Shown here: one piece after another, positions 39,731-50,182 of the stretch | Numbering within the stretch: the first letter of the stretch is position 1 | Layout of the letters: every line of letters begins with the position of its first letter | Assembly (NCBI GenBank): GCA_905221605.1 | Contig: CAJNDS010002202.1 | Coordinates: 877,879-941,878 of the forward strand | DNA length: 64,000 bases | Direction: 5' to 3' | Source: Symbiodinium natans | Taxonomy: Eukaryota > Sar > Dinophyceae > Suessiales > Symbiodiniaceae | Notes under the pieces: model-generated | What the model was told of the DNA's origin: nothing | Databases searched by the model: none | What the model saw: the letters and a program-made list of their open reading frames with translations, nothing else | Made by a program: the position numbers and the translations under genes

Positions 39731-41868
39731 CCCCTTTCTGGATATGATTCGCCTATGGAAACATATAGTTTTAAGTAAGGCGTTTATAAAGAAAAGGCTC
39801 CCTGAAAAAATAAGATTTTCGGAGATCCTGGAAAGGTCGAGGCTTCAGGCTTCAAGTATCTTTCCAAGAACTTGGACCTCAAAAACCATTCAAAAAAGAA
39901 TCGTCACGGCCCGAAAACCTTTCACTATAGTGCACCCCAAAACAAGGCCAAGATCCTGAATAGCCGAAGAACTTTTTGCGGGCTGCAACATTAGGGTTTA
40001 GGTAGGGTGTTAAAGCTTTTCGGGCTTTGGGCTGAAGCCCTTACGCTTGTAGCGTTGCAGGGTTTGGGGTGTGGCTGTGTATATAGGGTTTAGGGCGAAG
40101 AAGTTGTAGGTTTTAGGGTCTAAGGTTAGGTTTCAAGTCTTCGGCGAATAACTTGGTTCTAGGGGGCACACTTTCTTGTGACTGGCCTCGTAGCCTACTG
40201 GGGGCTTAGGGATTTAGGACTTAGTGCTTTGTTGTTTTTATAGGGTTTAGGGTTTAGGGTTTAGGGGACCGACTTTTCCTTCCCCTTGCATCCTTCCAAG
40301 AAGTTGATCGCCAAAGGCAGCCGTTCACGAGCGTGGGCGGCTAGAGTTGCCAATAGTTCGGGCAGTGCTGGTGACCCGGCTTGTTGCGAAGCTACGGGTT
40401 TCTGTCGTGTCTTGTAGGGTTTAGGGATTTAGGGCTTCACGTTCAGGTATAGAGTTTAGGGTTTCTTAGAGAAACCCTACATGCCTGGCTGCCTGAATCC
40501 CAAAAACCTAGCAGCAAGAACAGGGGCATGAATTCAACTTGCAAGCTTTGCAAAGGCCCCGGAACAACGCCGTTACTTATTAGATACTGGGTCTAGGACT
40601 CGGGCTCGTAGTGGGTTGTTCCGGGTCTAGGACTACTGGGAGGCACATGGGGATTTTTTCAGCCACTTGAAATTATACTCTAAGCCCTACACCCAAAAAA
40701 TCTATCCCAATCATGACCAGAAGAACTCAAAGACAACTCGCACATCCTCCCAAAAACCCAAACCAGAGAAGAATAATAAGCAAAAGAAGAAGAATAAGAA
40801 GAAGAAGGATAAGACAGACAACCCTAAACTCTAAACCCTAAACCTCAAAACAGTCCAGCCACTGCCGCAAGTATGCGGCACACTGCTTCTCTGGCGCCTG
40901 CAAAGCATCAAGCGAAAGGGGACCTATATGGGCTTAAATAAAGGGCCAGGGTCGAGGGTCTATATGGCTCTAGGACGTAAAGGCTCAAGATTTTTAAGGT
41001 TAGGGTTTACAGCGCTAGGAGGCGTTTAACGGAACCCTGAACCCTAAACCCTAAACCCTCAACCCTACACCCCAAATAAACCCTAAACCCTGAACCCTAA
41101 ACCCTCAACCCTACACCCCAATTATACCCTAAACGAACCCTAAACCCTCAACCCTACACCCAATTACACCCTAAACCCTTATGCTGGGTCTTGGGGCGAT
41201 CCGGGCTTCGTCCTGGACCCGGAGCTCAAAGAAGAAACCGAACACCTCAAACCCTCAAACCCTAAGCCCTAAATCCTTAACCCTAAACCCACAACCCTAA
41301 ACCCTAAACCCTGAAACCTTAACCCTAAACCCGAAGACAGGTGGCCCATGACCCTTAGTCGCAGCTCCTTTCATGTACCCAGTTTGTCAAACAACTTGTA
41401 CTAACCATAGAAACGGATAGCACCACCCCCCCCCCCCCCCGAAACCCCACATCCCACTACCATCAAGGGTCTTAATCGGCATAAAAATTGGGACTTGGGG
41501 TATACGGCTTGAGCCTCCATACAGTAGAAACTTGCCGCTGCCGCCATGCAGTAGCAACTTGCCGCCCAGTGTCTTTAGGGTTTGGATTTAGGGTTCAATG
41601 TACAGGTCTTTGGTCTAGAGTTCATAGGACTTTGTTCGGGCTTATGGGGTTAAAGGGGTTGCATATTTCGGGCTTGGGGTTTAAGAGATTCAGGGGTTCA
41701 CGGCTTCGGGGGCTTGAGGGCCCTAGAGCCTGAACCCTCAACCCTGAACCCAATCCCTAGTCCATAATCCTTAAACCCTAAAACCTAAACCCTAAACCCT
41801 GAACCCTAAACTCAAGGCCTAGGCCGCCCCCCACAGAGGGGGGGCGGCGCTTAAGCCCTTCGACCTCT
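39731..41868. other. Unassigned unique DNA with few telomeric runs
   Basis: Longest stretch with little repeat. A basic plus frame (39744-39959) has no domain. 40770-40810 is a simple AAGAAGAATAAG tract. 41015-41335 holds CCCTAAA variants and 41423-41440 a C tract. I cannot support a gene. Confidence 0.4.
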
Positions 41869-42010
41869 ATGGCGAAAGTCGGCCCAGGTCGCTTGCCCGC
41901 CTCCTGCAGCTCGGAGGTCGGTAGCACCCACGATGGGCCCGGTACCGGAGCAGGTTCTCCCTGGGACCAGTACTGGTCTCTTAATAAAGTAGATACCCTA
42001 AACGCCAAGC
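41869..42010. CDS. Candidate coding segment, strand unresolved
   Basis: Both strands are open over about 45 codons. The plus frame begins ATG at 41869 (MAKVGPGRLPASCSSEVGST) and runs to 42129. The minus frame reads PSWVLPTSELQEAGKRPGPT then FAIEVEGLKRR. The minus frame looks slightly more protein-like. No family is recognised. Confidence 0.28.
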
Positions 42011-42129
42011 CGTGGCTGGATGCCCAGTCTTTGTGGGCCCTCTGGCCCCCCCCTTTTAGGTTGCCCAGTTTCTGCCCTTCTGCCTGTGGATTTTTTTGTG
42101 AACCTGAACCGGGCTGGTGGTTATCGTGA

Positions 42130-43342
42130 CAGAATGAAGAAGTTTTATGGAAGTAAGCAGTTGACTTGAGTTTAGGCCGAAACCCGAAAAGGAATAGGTT
42201 TGGGTGGCTTTGCCGCCTCGGACGGCGTGGGGTGGGAGAAAGTTGTTAGATGGCCCTCCACAATCGCTGCTCGAGCTTGTTCCAAAACCTAACCTACACA
42301 GCTACGCCCTATCACCGCAACAAACCCTTAACCCTAAGCCCTAAACCCTAAACCCCTAAACCCTGCACCCTAAACCCTAAACCCTAAACCCGCCTTCACC
42401 TGGCCATCCCACGCGACGTACAGCTCCGCGGCCCTGGGAGTCTTTCAGGTGGACAAGGAAAGGGTTTAGGGTTAGGGTTTAGGGTTTAGGGTTTAGGGTT
42501 TAGGGTTTAGGGTTTAGGGTTTAGGGTTTAGGGTTTAGGGTTTAGGGTTTAGGGTTTAGGGTTCAGGGTTCAGGGTTCAGGGTTCAGGGTTTAGGGTTTC
42601 GGGTTTAGGGTTTAGGGTTGAGTGTTGAGGGTTCAGGGTTTAGGGTTCGCTTCAGAGGGGTGTATAGGCTCAAGAGTCTTGTCCGCAGATTGCCATCGAG
42701 CGGGTCGTGCTATGCGACGGGCAGTTAAGGCCGGCCCTTCTTTGCAGTCCATCCCTCCGCTCTAGGGGTTGTAGGCAGGGGTTTTGGGGACCCCGTTTAA
42801 AGATCCTTAAGGTAGTATAAGGACCAAAATTGGAGTATACTAAGGAGAACCTTTAGGGGTACAACCGTCGGGGTACGAGTCTAAATCCCTTGACACGCCG
42901 TCTAAGGCAGCAAGCCACCCTAACCTGCCTTTAGGGTTGACGTTTAGAGTCACTTTGGAAGGCATGATTGTTCATGACACCCGGGAGTCCTGATTCTTCT
43001 ACTTCCGAGGCTAGGGAATCCCAGCTCGAAGCACTGAAGAGGGTTTAGGGTTTAGGGTCTAGGGTCTAGGGTTTAACTAGCGTCTAGGGCTTTGCGTCTC
43101 CCAAGCAAAATCCGTGAAATCCCATTGGGTGGCCGGCCTCTCACCGCCGTGCTCCTTCCCAATCTTTTGGGAGAAGGGGTTTAGGGTTGAGGGTTTAGGG
43201 TTTATAGGGTTTATAGGGTTTAGGGTTTAGTATAGGGATAGGGCTTCGCGGGCAGGCGGGGGGAGGGGCCAGGACCAAACCTCACAACACCCCCGTAGAC
43301 AAAACGTTCAGGTCTTTCTGCCGATGCCACCTGGCAAAAACC
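42130..43342. repeat. Telomeric arrays, dispersed repeat, one open segment
   Basis: TTTAGGG and TTCAGGG array at 42461-42655, and the repeat at 42776-42910 shared with 10560-10640. A segment at 42390-42460 is open on both strands and each has a fine donor (CAG/GTGAAG minus, CAG/GTGGAC plus), which shows how unreliable strand calls are here. Confidence 0.5.
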
Positions 43343-43510
43343 TCAGCATCGGTAGCCGAGACCAAGGTCTCTCATCTTGTCGTAGAGGCACGCACACGCC
43401 TCCATATCTTCGTCTCCCCGCTGCACTTGAAGCAAAACTTGGAACCACTGTCCCCAGTACTTCTGCGCAGCACCAGCCTGCGACAGCAAGCCCTCACAAC
43501 AACTGATGCC
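43343..43510 (-). CDS. Candidate 3'-terminal exon, 55 codons
   Basis: After CCTTTTCAGGGCTCTAG the phase-0 frame reads GISCCEGLLSQAGAAQKYWG, QWFQVLLQVQRGDEDMEACA, then CLYDKMRDLGLGYRC to TGA at 43343-43345. It is long for a chance frame, helix-like and free of repeat. A plus-strand ATG frame (43324-43506) overlaps but looks less protein-like. No family recognised; upstream exons not identified. Confidence 0.48.
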   Translation of the reverse strand, partial: GISCCEGLLSQAGAAQKYWGQWFQVLLQVQRGDEDMEACACLYDKMRDLGLGYRC

Positions 43511-44742
43511 CTAGAGCCCTGAAAAGGCCTAAACCCTAAGCCCTAAACCCTGAAAACCGCTGGCCTCCATGAGGGCCAATGAGGAAATATTACAGGCTTG
43601 TGAAGGATTGAAAACACCTAAGCCTGGGGTTTAGGGTTTAGGTTCTGGAGGGTTTAGGGTTAGGGTTTAGGGTTTGAGTTTCGGGTTTAGAGTTTAGGGT
43701 TGATCTGAGGGTTCCTCTTGGGAGGTTTTGCTTCAGACTGCGTGCCGCCTTCGTCAAGGCCCACACAACAGACCATTCAGAGGGCTTAGGGTTTGGGGTT
43801 GAGTAGGGATTGCAGGCCCTAAATGTCTTGAACCAAAGGTTCGACAAAAATATTGGTTCCCAAGAAGCCTGAGAAATGAATACTGGCGTGGTGTCATTTG
43901 GGATGTTTCCCCTTGTGACGGTCCCAACTAAACCCTTTGAATTGAACCCTTCACACTGAACAGCCTGAAGCCGAAGCCCTAAACCCTAAACTCCTAAACT
44001 CTTTAAATTTGAACTGAACCCTACACACTGAACCCTATAAGCCCTAAAAATAGCCACAGCCTAGCCCCAGCCCTTCCGAGAGCACTCCTGGAGGGACAGC
44101 GCGCCGACAGCCACCAGCTGCGAGAGAAGAACCAGGGCCCCTGAAGCACCTGCCGGGTTTAGGTTTCAGAGTTTCGGATTCGTGGCGTTGGGGATCGGGG
44201 TTTAGGGTTTAGGGCCTTTCGGTTTTAGGGTTCGGGGATTTGACACAAGTGGGGGGGGGGGGTTCGCGCTTGAAGACAGATAGCAAGGAGTCGGGAGTGG
44301 AGGTGTGGAGGCTTCAGAAGACTTTGGGTGCGTGGATTGGTTTCGGGTCTTGAAACCCTCAACCCTAAACCCTAAACCCTAAACCCAAAACCTCTGGGGG
44401 AGCGGGTCGCGCCAAGTGGAGGCTTGTTGGGATTGAAGGTTTCGGTGGGCGGGCTGCACCTCGCCACACGATCCTTGGGTTTAGGGTTTAGGGTTTAGGG
44501 TTTAGGGTTTAGGGTTCAGGGTTTTCAGGTCGCTTATATTGTCACGAAGTATCTAGGAAGACGGGGGGGGTGATACTGAAAAGTGTTTGGGCCCCTGTGT
44601 CAAACTCAGTTGGCCCTTTGAACCCTGAAAGGCTATTCCTCGATAGGGCCCTCTTGAGAACCTCTTAGGAAGGAAATGGTTTAGGGTTTAGGGTTTAGGG
44701 TTTAGGGTTTAGGGTTTAGGGTTTAGGGTTTAGGGTTTAGGG

Positions 44743-44777
<35 letters not shown>

Positions 44778-47700
44778 ATATGAAGTTTCACAAGACCTTA
44801 ACCGGTAAAAGGCTTGCAGGTCCTATAGCCGTTTATACTACTTCAGAGAATACAAAGGTTCAGGGTTTAGGGGGGGGGGGTGTATCCCCTAAACCCTGAA
44901 CCTGTATGGTCCTAGGTTTGGTCTCCAGTGTATAAAGCCACAACCCTAAACCCTCGAACCAATGGAGCGGGTCACTCAGGGCTTAAGGGACACTAAGCCC
45001 TAAACCCTAAACCCCGCTGGACCTTTTTGCTTTATGGCTGAGGAGGGGCAGGGCGAAGTCCCAGGAAGTCAAGCAGTGCTGGACTGTGCGGACTGACACG
45101 GTTTTGGGTTGCTGCAGCTCCTTTGTCCTTTTTGTTATGTGTGGGTCCACCCCCCCCCCCCTAAACTGACGGGGGCCGCGCTTCTGCACCGCAAAGTCAT
45201 CGGCCAGAAACATCCTGGGCAGGGTCGCAGCCGCACTCGCAAAGAACGAACTTACAGTTTCAGGGGTTCTGTTTATGGAAAACTTGTGTCTTAGGGCCTT
45301 AGGGTTTAGGGTTTAGGGATACTTGATATCTAGTTGGACTTCTGAAACACATCCTAAAACCCCTAAAGTCCTGAAACCCCAAATGATGCCCAGAAACTCT
45401 AAATCAAACCCTAAACCCTAAGCCTCAAACGGCCCTGGGTTCTGGGGTTGAGGGAGACGGGGGGTTGAAAGCTTACTCCTTCCTAGGGGTTTAGGGTTTA
45501 GGGTTTAGGGTTTAGGGTTTAGGGTTTAGGGTTTAGGGTTTAGGGTTTTTCTGATCCCTTGCCTTCAGGGCTTAGGATTTAGGGGGGTTTTGGATCTGGG
45601 TTGAGTGCTGCTCTTGTTACTCGCCAGGGTTGAAGGGTTCAGGGGCTTAGGATACCCCGAAGTCTTCTGACCAAAGCTTGAAACCTTTCAGTAATCCCTA
45701 CGACCTACGACGTCGGAACTTGTAACCTGAACATCTCTTGAAACCTACGAACTCAAGGTCGTTCTTCCAACATGCTATCTCATAACTCGAAAAAATGAGA
45801 CTTGCTCTTACACCCCCCCTGAATCCGATGAAGACAAAGCCCTTGACCCAAACCCCGAAAAAAACCCATTCTCACGGCTCGGCCGGGCTTTCGGGTTGTA
45901 TGAGCTTGGGTGAGAAGCCGTACTCCATGCATCATCCCTAAACCCCACAACCCTAAACCCTAAACCCTAAACCCTAAACCCTAAACCCTAAACCCTAAAC
46001 TCTAAACCTGTTGGGGTTTACAGGACCTCCGGCCCCCAGGTTGGACCCCCCCTAGGGAATGAGGGAACGAGGGCCCTAGCAAAACCCTTTAAGGGATTAG
46101 AAAGGGCCCCCATTCCCTCATCCCCTACTAAGAAACAGCCAGTCTAAACTCTAAACCCTAGACGCCCTCCCTCCAGTAAAACGCTGGTCTACTGTTCTGC
46201 ACCAGGAAGCTGCAGCGAGCCAGTTATGGACGTTGTTGTACCTCACAGCTCGCAGCTTATTCAGGCCGCTCCCAACCTAAACCGTTTCAGGTTTAGGCGT
46301 TGGGGTTTAGGGTTTGGGGTTTCGGGTTTAAGGTTTAGGTTTTAGGGTTATAACCCCTCAAGCTCTCAACCCTATACGCCAACCCTGAAATCTCTAAAAC
46401 CCTCAATCCCCAAACCCTGAAGCTCTGTAGGCTCGTAGGCTCATTGCGGGGGGTTGAGCTGCTGATGTCGTACAGCCCGTGTGCAAAACTGGCCCAAACG
46501 GCTAAACCCTGAACCCTAAACGCAGAACCCCAAACCCTAAACCATAAGTACACTAAACCCTTAAAAACCCTAAAAACCCTGAACCCTAAACCCTGAACCC
46601 TAAACCCTAAACCACAACTTGCACCTTACACTCTAGCATGTCACATTCAAGGCTTGGATCCGCCACGCTTCCGGCATGCGGTCTGGGGGGGGTGGGGGCA
46701 TTCAAGCTCATACCCTTTGAAACCTGGAAAGGGTTTAGGCTTTAGGCTTTAGGCTATAGGCTTTAGGCTTTGGGCTTTAGGCTTTAGGCTTTAGGCTTTA
46801 GGCTTTAGGCTTTAGGCTTTAGGGTTTAGGGTTTAGGGTTTAAAGCTTAAAGTTTAGCATTTAGGGTTTAGAGTTTAGGGTTTAGGGTTTAGGGTTTCCC
46901 AGACCCCTAACCCTGAAGTCAATGCAGGTGCTGAGTTGGACTTGAAATGAAGCTCCCTCTAGATCCCCAGGGAAAATCTGGCCATGAGCCCTGAAAAGCC
47001 CAAAAGCCCCAATTCGCCCTAAGCCATTTAAACCCTAAAGCTTAAAGGACCTAATTAAGCCCAAGACTCTACACCCTAAAGTCTGATAACCTATACAAAC
47101 CCTACACCCCAAATCCCTGTCTAACCCTATACACCCTACACCCGAGACAACCCTGAACTTCTAGGCTTCAGGGGGGTTTGGGGTTGTAGGGGTTGAGGGC
47201 TTCAGGTTTAGCTTTCAAGGCTTTGGGAGTTTTTGGGGGGTTGGGGCAGCACTAATCCCTACACCTCAACCCTGTTGGCCCTAAACCCCAAAACCCCAAA
47301 CCCCAAACCCTAAACTTTGAACCCCAACACCCTAACACTTGAAATGAGGCCACCTAAGCTCCCTCTAGACCCCATGAAAAAAAAGCCATGAGCCCTGCAA
47401 AACCCAACTCAGCACTCTACACCCTAAAGTGTTTGGGTTTTAGGGTTTAGGGTTTAGGGTTTAGGGTTTAGGGTTTAGGGTTTAGGGTTTAGGGTTTAGG
47501 GTTTAGGGTTTAGGGTTTAGGGTGATAACTTGTACACCCTAAGCGATACACCCCAAGTCCCTGTCCAACCCTATACGCCCTACACCCGAAAACCCCAGAG
47601 ACAACCCTGCACTTCAAGGCTTAGGGGGGGGTTTGGGGCTTTGGGGGTATATAAGGGTTTTAGGTTTAGCTGTTGAGGCTTTGGGAGTTTTGGGCGGGTT

Positions 47701-47908
47701 GGGGCATCACTAATCCCTACACCTCAACCCTGCAGGCCCTAACCCATAAACCCTAAACCCTAAACCCCAAACCCTGAACCCTAAACCCTAAACCCTAAAC
47801 CCCAAACCCTAAACCCTAAACCCCAAACCCTAAACCCTAAACCCCAAACCCTAAACCCCAAACCCTAAACCCTAAACCCTAAACCCCAAACCCTAAACGC
47901 ATTCCCAG
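43511..47908. repeat. Telomeric arrays, G tract, one element copy and unassigned DNA
   Basis: Arrays at 44478-44520, 44668-44747, 45487-45545, 45953-46005, 47435-47523 and 47735-47900. G27 tract at 44748-44776. An inverted-repeat copy (GGGAATGAGGGAA...TTCCCTCATCCCC) at 46043-46135. A TTTAGGC array at 46738-46820. A segment at 46193-46250 after TTCTGCACCAG is open (EAAASQLWTLLYLTARSLF) and could be a plus exon. 47155-47280 and 47580-47720 are near duplicates (TTCAAGGCTT, GGGGTTTGGGGC, ATCACTAATCCCTACACCTC). Confidence 0.5.
46738..46820. repeat. Homogeneous TTTAGGC array
   Basis: About twelve TTTAGGC units before normal TTTAGGG units resume. Same variant as 39340-39420, opposite orientation. 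Confidence 0.9.
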
Positions 47909-48014
47909 GGGCAAACCACGGCATGATGGCACCCCGGCTGCGGACGCCCTCCATTTCCGCGCGGGAGCCCCGAGCTCTTGAGGCAAGAAGCCCAGATGTC
48001 GAGGGGTTTGTGGG
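47909..48014 (+). CDS. Candidate internal exon, 34 codons
   Basis: ATTCCCAG/GG precedes and GTGGG/GTTTAG follows. With a two-base lead the frame reads ANHGMMAPRLRTPSISAREP then RALEARSPDVEGFV. Upstream intron would be CCCTAAA/CCCCAAA repeat, downstream TTTAGGG. No stop in 106 bp. Function unknown. Confidence 0.4.
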
Positions 48015-48116
48015 GTTTAGGGTTTAGGGTTTAGGGTTTATAGGGTTTAGGGTTTAGGGTTTCGGGTTTAGGGTTTGGGGTTTGGGGTTTAGGGTTTAGG
48101 GTTTGGGGTTTAGGGT

Positions 48117-48376
48117 TCAGGGCTTAAAGAAGCCCAGATGCGAAGGTGTGGTTGAGGGAGGAGGGTTTGGCATGAGGCAAAGCTTAACTAGGCAGGTTGC
48201 ACAACCTGAACTGGGCTTGCCACCATAAATGTCCTGTAGGAGACAAACAGTTGAGGGTCTAAGATAAGGGCTAAGGATCTTTCTTTGGGTTTCAATGCTT
48301 GCCAAAGCATGCGCAGTGTCCTTCAGACTCTTGCGCATGATTATATGACCCTTGGGTTCAAGGTTCAAGGGCTCTG
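48117..48376 (-). CDS. Candidate coding segment
   Basis: CATAACTTTCAG/AG precedes; the frame reads NLEPKGHIIMRKSLKDTAHA then LASIETQRKILSPYLRPSTV and can run to a stop at 48117. Codons are less G/C-biased than in other candidate exons. No domain recognised, and the true 3' boundary may be earlier (near CTACAG at about 48238). Confidence 0.35.
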
Positions 48377-48745
48377 AAAGTTATGGTGCAGCTGGACTTG
48401 TTGCAGAACGCGCCCATAACTAACCCCTGAGTCTCGAGCTTTTAAGAAGTTGTCAACCCTAAGCCCTAGACCCTAAACCCTAAACCCTAACCCTAAACCC
48501 TAAACCTTAAACTTATAAGCCTGCTACGTAGTCCATCCGAATTTGCGTGGGGGTCTGGCAAATGGCGGCTCTTCACGCTTCTTTTGGTATATGGGGTCAG
48601 CGGCTTAGCACAGGTGTCTGGCACGTCATGTCTTCGCGTTAGGCGTTAGACTTTAGGTTTTAGGGCCAAAGCTTAGGGTTTAGGGTTGAGGGTTTAGGGA
48701 TATGATGTGGCGAAGTGCTTCAAGGCAGAACGTTAAACCCTGAAC

Positions 48746-49064
48746 CCATCGTACATCCGCACACGGAAGCCTCCATCAGCTGCTTAGGGACGAGCTCTTT
48801 GGGTCTCTGGTTCTTGTCGATGCTACACCCTAAACCCTAAACCCTAAACCCTAGACTCCCTCTGGGAGGAGCCTGGGCAGCTTCTGACACCCCAAGAACC
48901 CTCAGCCCGAAACCGTAGTGCTTTTTTCCGTCCGGAGCTGCGAAAGCGTACTTGGACGCTCTGGGAGCTAGTGCCAGTGTAGGCTTCTCGCAGTACACCC
49001 AGATGCGCGGTAGTACTGTATTATGCTGTATCATCTCCCTTGGTAGCCATGGGCAATTGCCACG
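48746..49064 (-). CDS. Candidate two-exon fragment with a 27-nt telomeric gap
   Basis: Exon one (49064-48850, after CAACCTTAG) is open for 71 codons: RGNCPWLPREMIQHNTVLPR, IWVYCEKPTLALAPRASKYA, FAAPDGKKHYGFGLRVLGVS. It ends CTAGG/GTTTAG. A 27-nt run of TTTAGGG ending GTGTAG (48849-48823) follows and has an in-frame stop. Exon two (48822-48746) continues in phase: IDKNQRPKELVPKQLMEASV then CGCTM, ending ATGG/GTTCAG. A 27-nt intron would be extremely short, so this may instead be a small telomeric insertion that breaks the gene. Function unknown. Confidence 0.45.
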
Positions 49065-49219
49065 CTAAGGTTGTTACCTACAAACATGCTTGATTGCCCT
49101 TAAACCCTAGACCCTAAACCCTGAACCCTAAACCCTAAACCCTGAACCCTAAACCCTAAACCCTAAACCCTAAACCCTAAACCCTGAACCCTAAACCCCT
49201 CATGAACCCTGACCAGTAC

Positions 49220-49295
49220 CAGGCGTGACGAGTGGGGTTCCGAGATGCAGGGCCAACGTGGCCACTTGGTCCCTGGCGGTGAGCAACATGGACTT
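49220..49295 (-). CDS. Candidate internal exon
   Basis: CCCTAAAG precedes and CCTG/GTACTG follows. Twenty-five phase-0 codons read KSMLLTARDQVATLALHLGT then PLVTP. Joined across 49219-49079 (CCCTAAA on plus) to TTTGTAG/GT at 49078, the frame continues NNLSVAIAHGYQGR to TGA, in phase, overlapping exon one of the previous entry in another frame. So either model, not both, may hold. Confidence 0.38.
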
Positions 49296-50182
49296 CTTTA
49301 GGGTTTAAGGGTTTAGGGTTTAGGGTTTAGGGTTTAGGGTTTAGGGTTTAGGGTTTAGGGTTTAGGGTTTAGTGGGACTTTCCCTAGAAGAGGTGTCCCC
49401 ACTGAGCTTGTGTACAGTTTTATGGCTTGGGTCGTGCTTCAGTGTCTATGACGGCAGTATTCTCTGAAGCTCCTGCTCCGCCCTCAGCTAAACTTTATTC
49501 GGCTGACCGGAAACATAATCCAAAACTGTGTGTATGCAATACCACATGAGCCCAAAACACGTGACTCTGAAATGCACCATGCCATTTGACAACCCCAAAC
49601 CCTAAAACCCTAAAACCCTAAACCCTAAACCCCAAACCCTAAACCCTGAAACCCTAAACCCTAAAACCCTAAACCCTAAACCCCTTGAGCATGCTGATTC
49701 TGACCCCGCTTCAAAGACCTGGCCATGCTCCACTTGCCAGCATTTTTGCGCAAGCTCGCGGCCAATGTCACTCAAGGACTCAAGGGCATAGGCGGCTGAG
49801 CTGCTGAGGGCTTAGGATGTCAAGGGTCTAGGGTTTAGGTTTAAATAGGGTTTAGGGTTTAGGGTTTCGGGTTTAGGGTTTAGGGGTAACGGTACCGTAA
49901 GCACGTCTCATGACCTAGCATAGAAGCAACTAGATGTGGCAGGCTTTTGCTGCTGTCTTTCTAGAAGCTGCTGCTATCTGGAAGCTTTGCTTTGAACGGC
50001 CAAAGGCCCTTAGGCTCAAACTAGCGCAAATAGGAGGCCTTTGGGACCAAAATCCCTAGAATAAGAGCCCTAATTGGAGCCTTAGGGCACCTGTTGCACC
50101 ATCAGCCTCGCAGCCAATACGGGTGCAAGCAGCTCAACATCGCCTTGGAAGTATGGAGCTGAACCGCAGGCCTTGCAGCGCC
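49296..50182. repeat. Telomeric arrays and BTB gene 3' flank
   Basis: TTTAGGG array 49306-49372, CCCTAAA variants 49594-49685, and 49800-49890 TTTAGGG. The immediate 3' flank of the BTB gene (50004-50092) carries GCCCTTAGGCTC and inverted GGAGCCTTAGGGC, possibly a hairpin element of the 25042 family. No polyadenylation signal of the animal type is seen. Confidence 0.5.

Noticed and set aside
39744-39959. 71-codon basic plus frame
   Set aside because: No domain, no splice or start context, and composition similar to the surrounding unassigned DNA.
42390-42460. Exon on the minus strand (AAELYVAWDGQ) or the plus strand (AFTWPSHATYSSAALGVFQ)
   Set aside because: Both strands are open and both end in near-perfect donors, so neither can be chosen. 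Kept as a caution for all single-exon calls.
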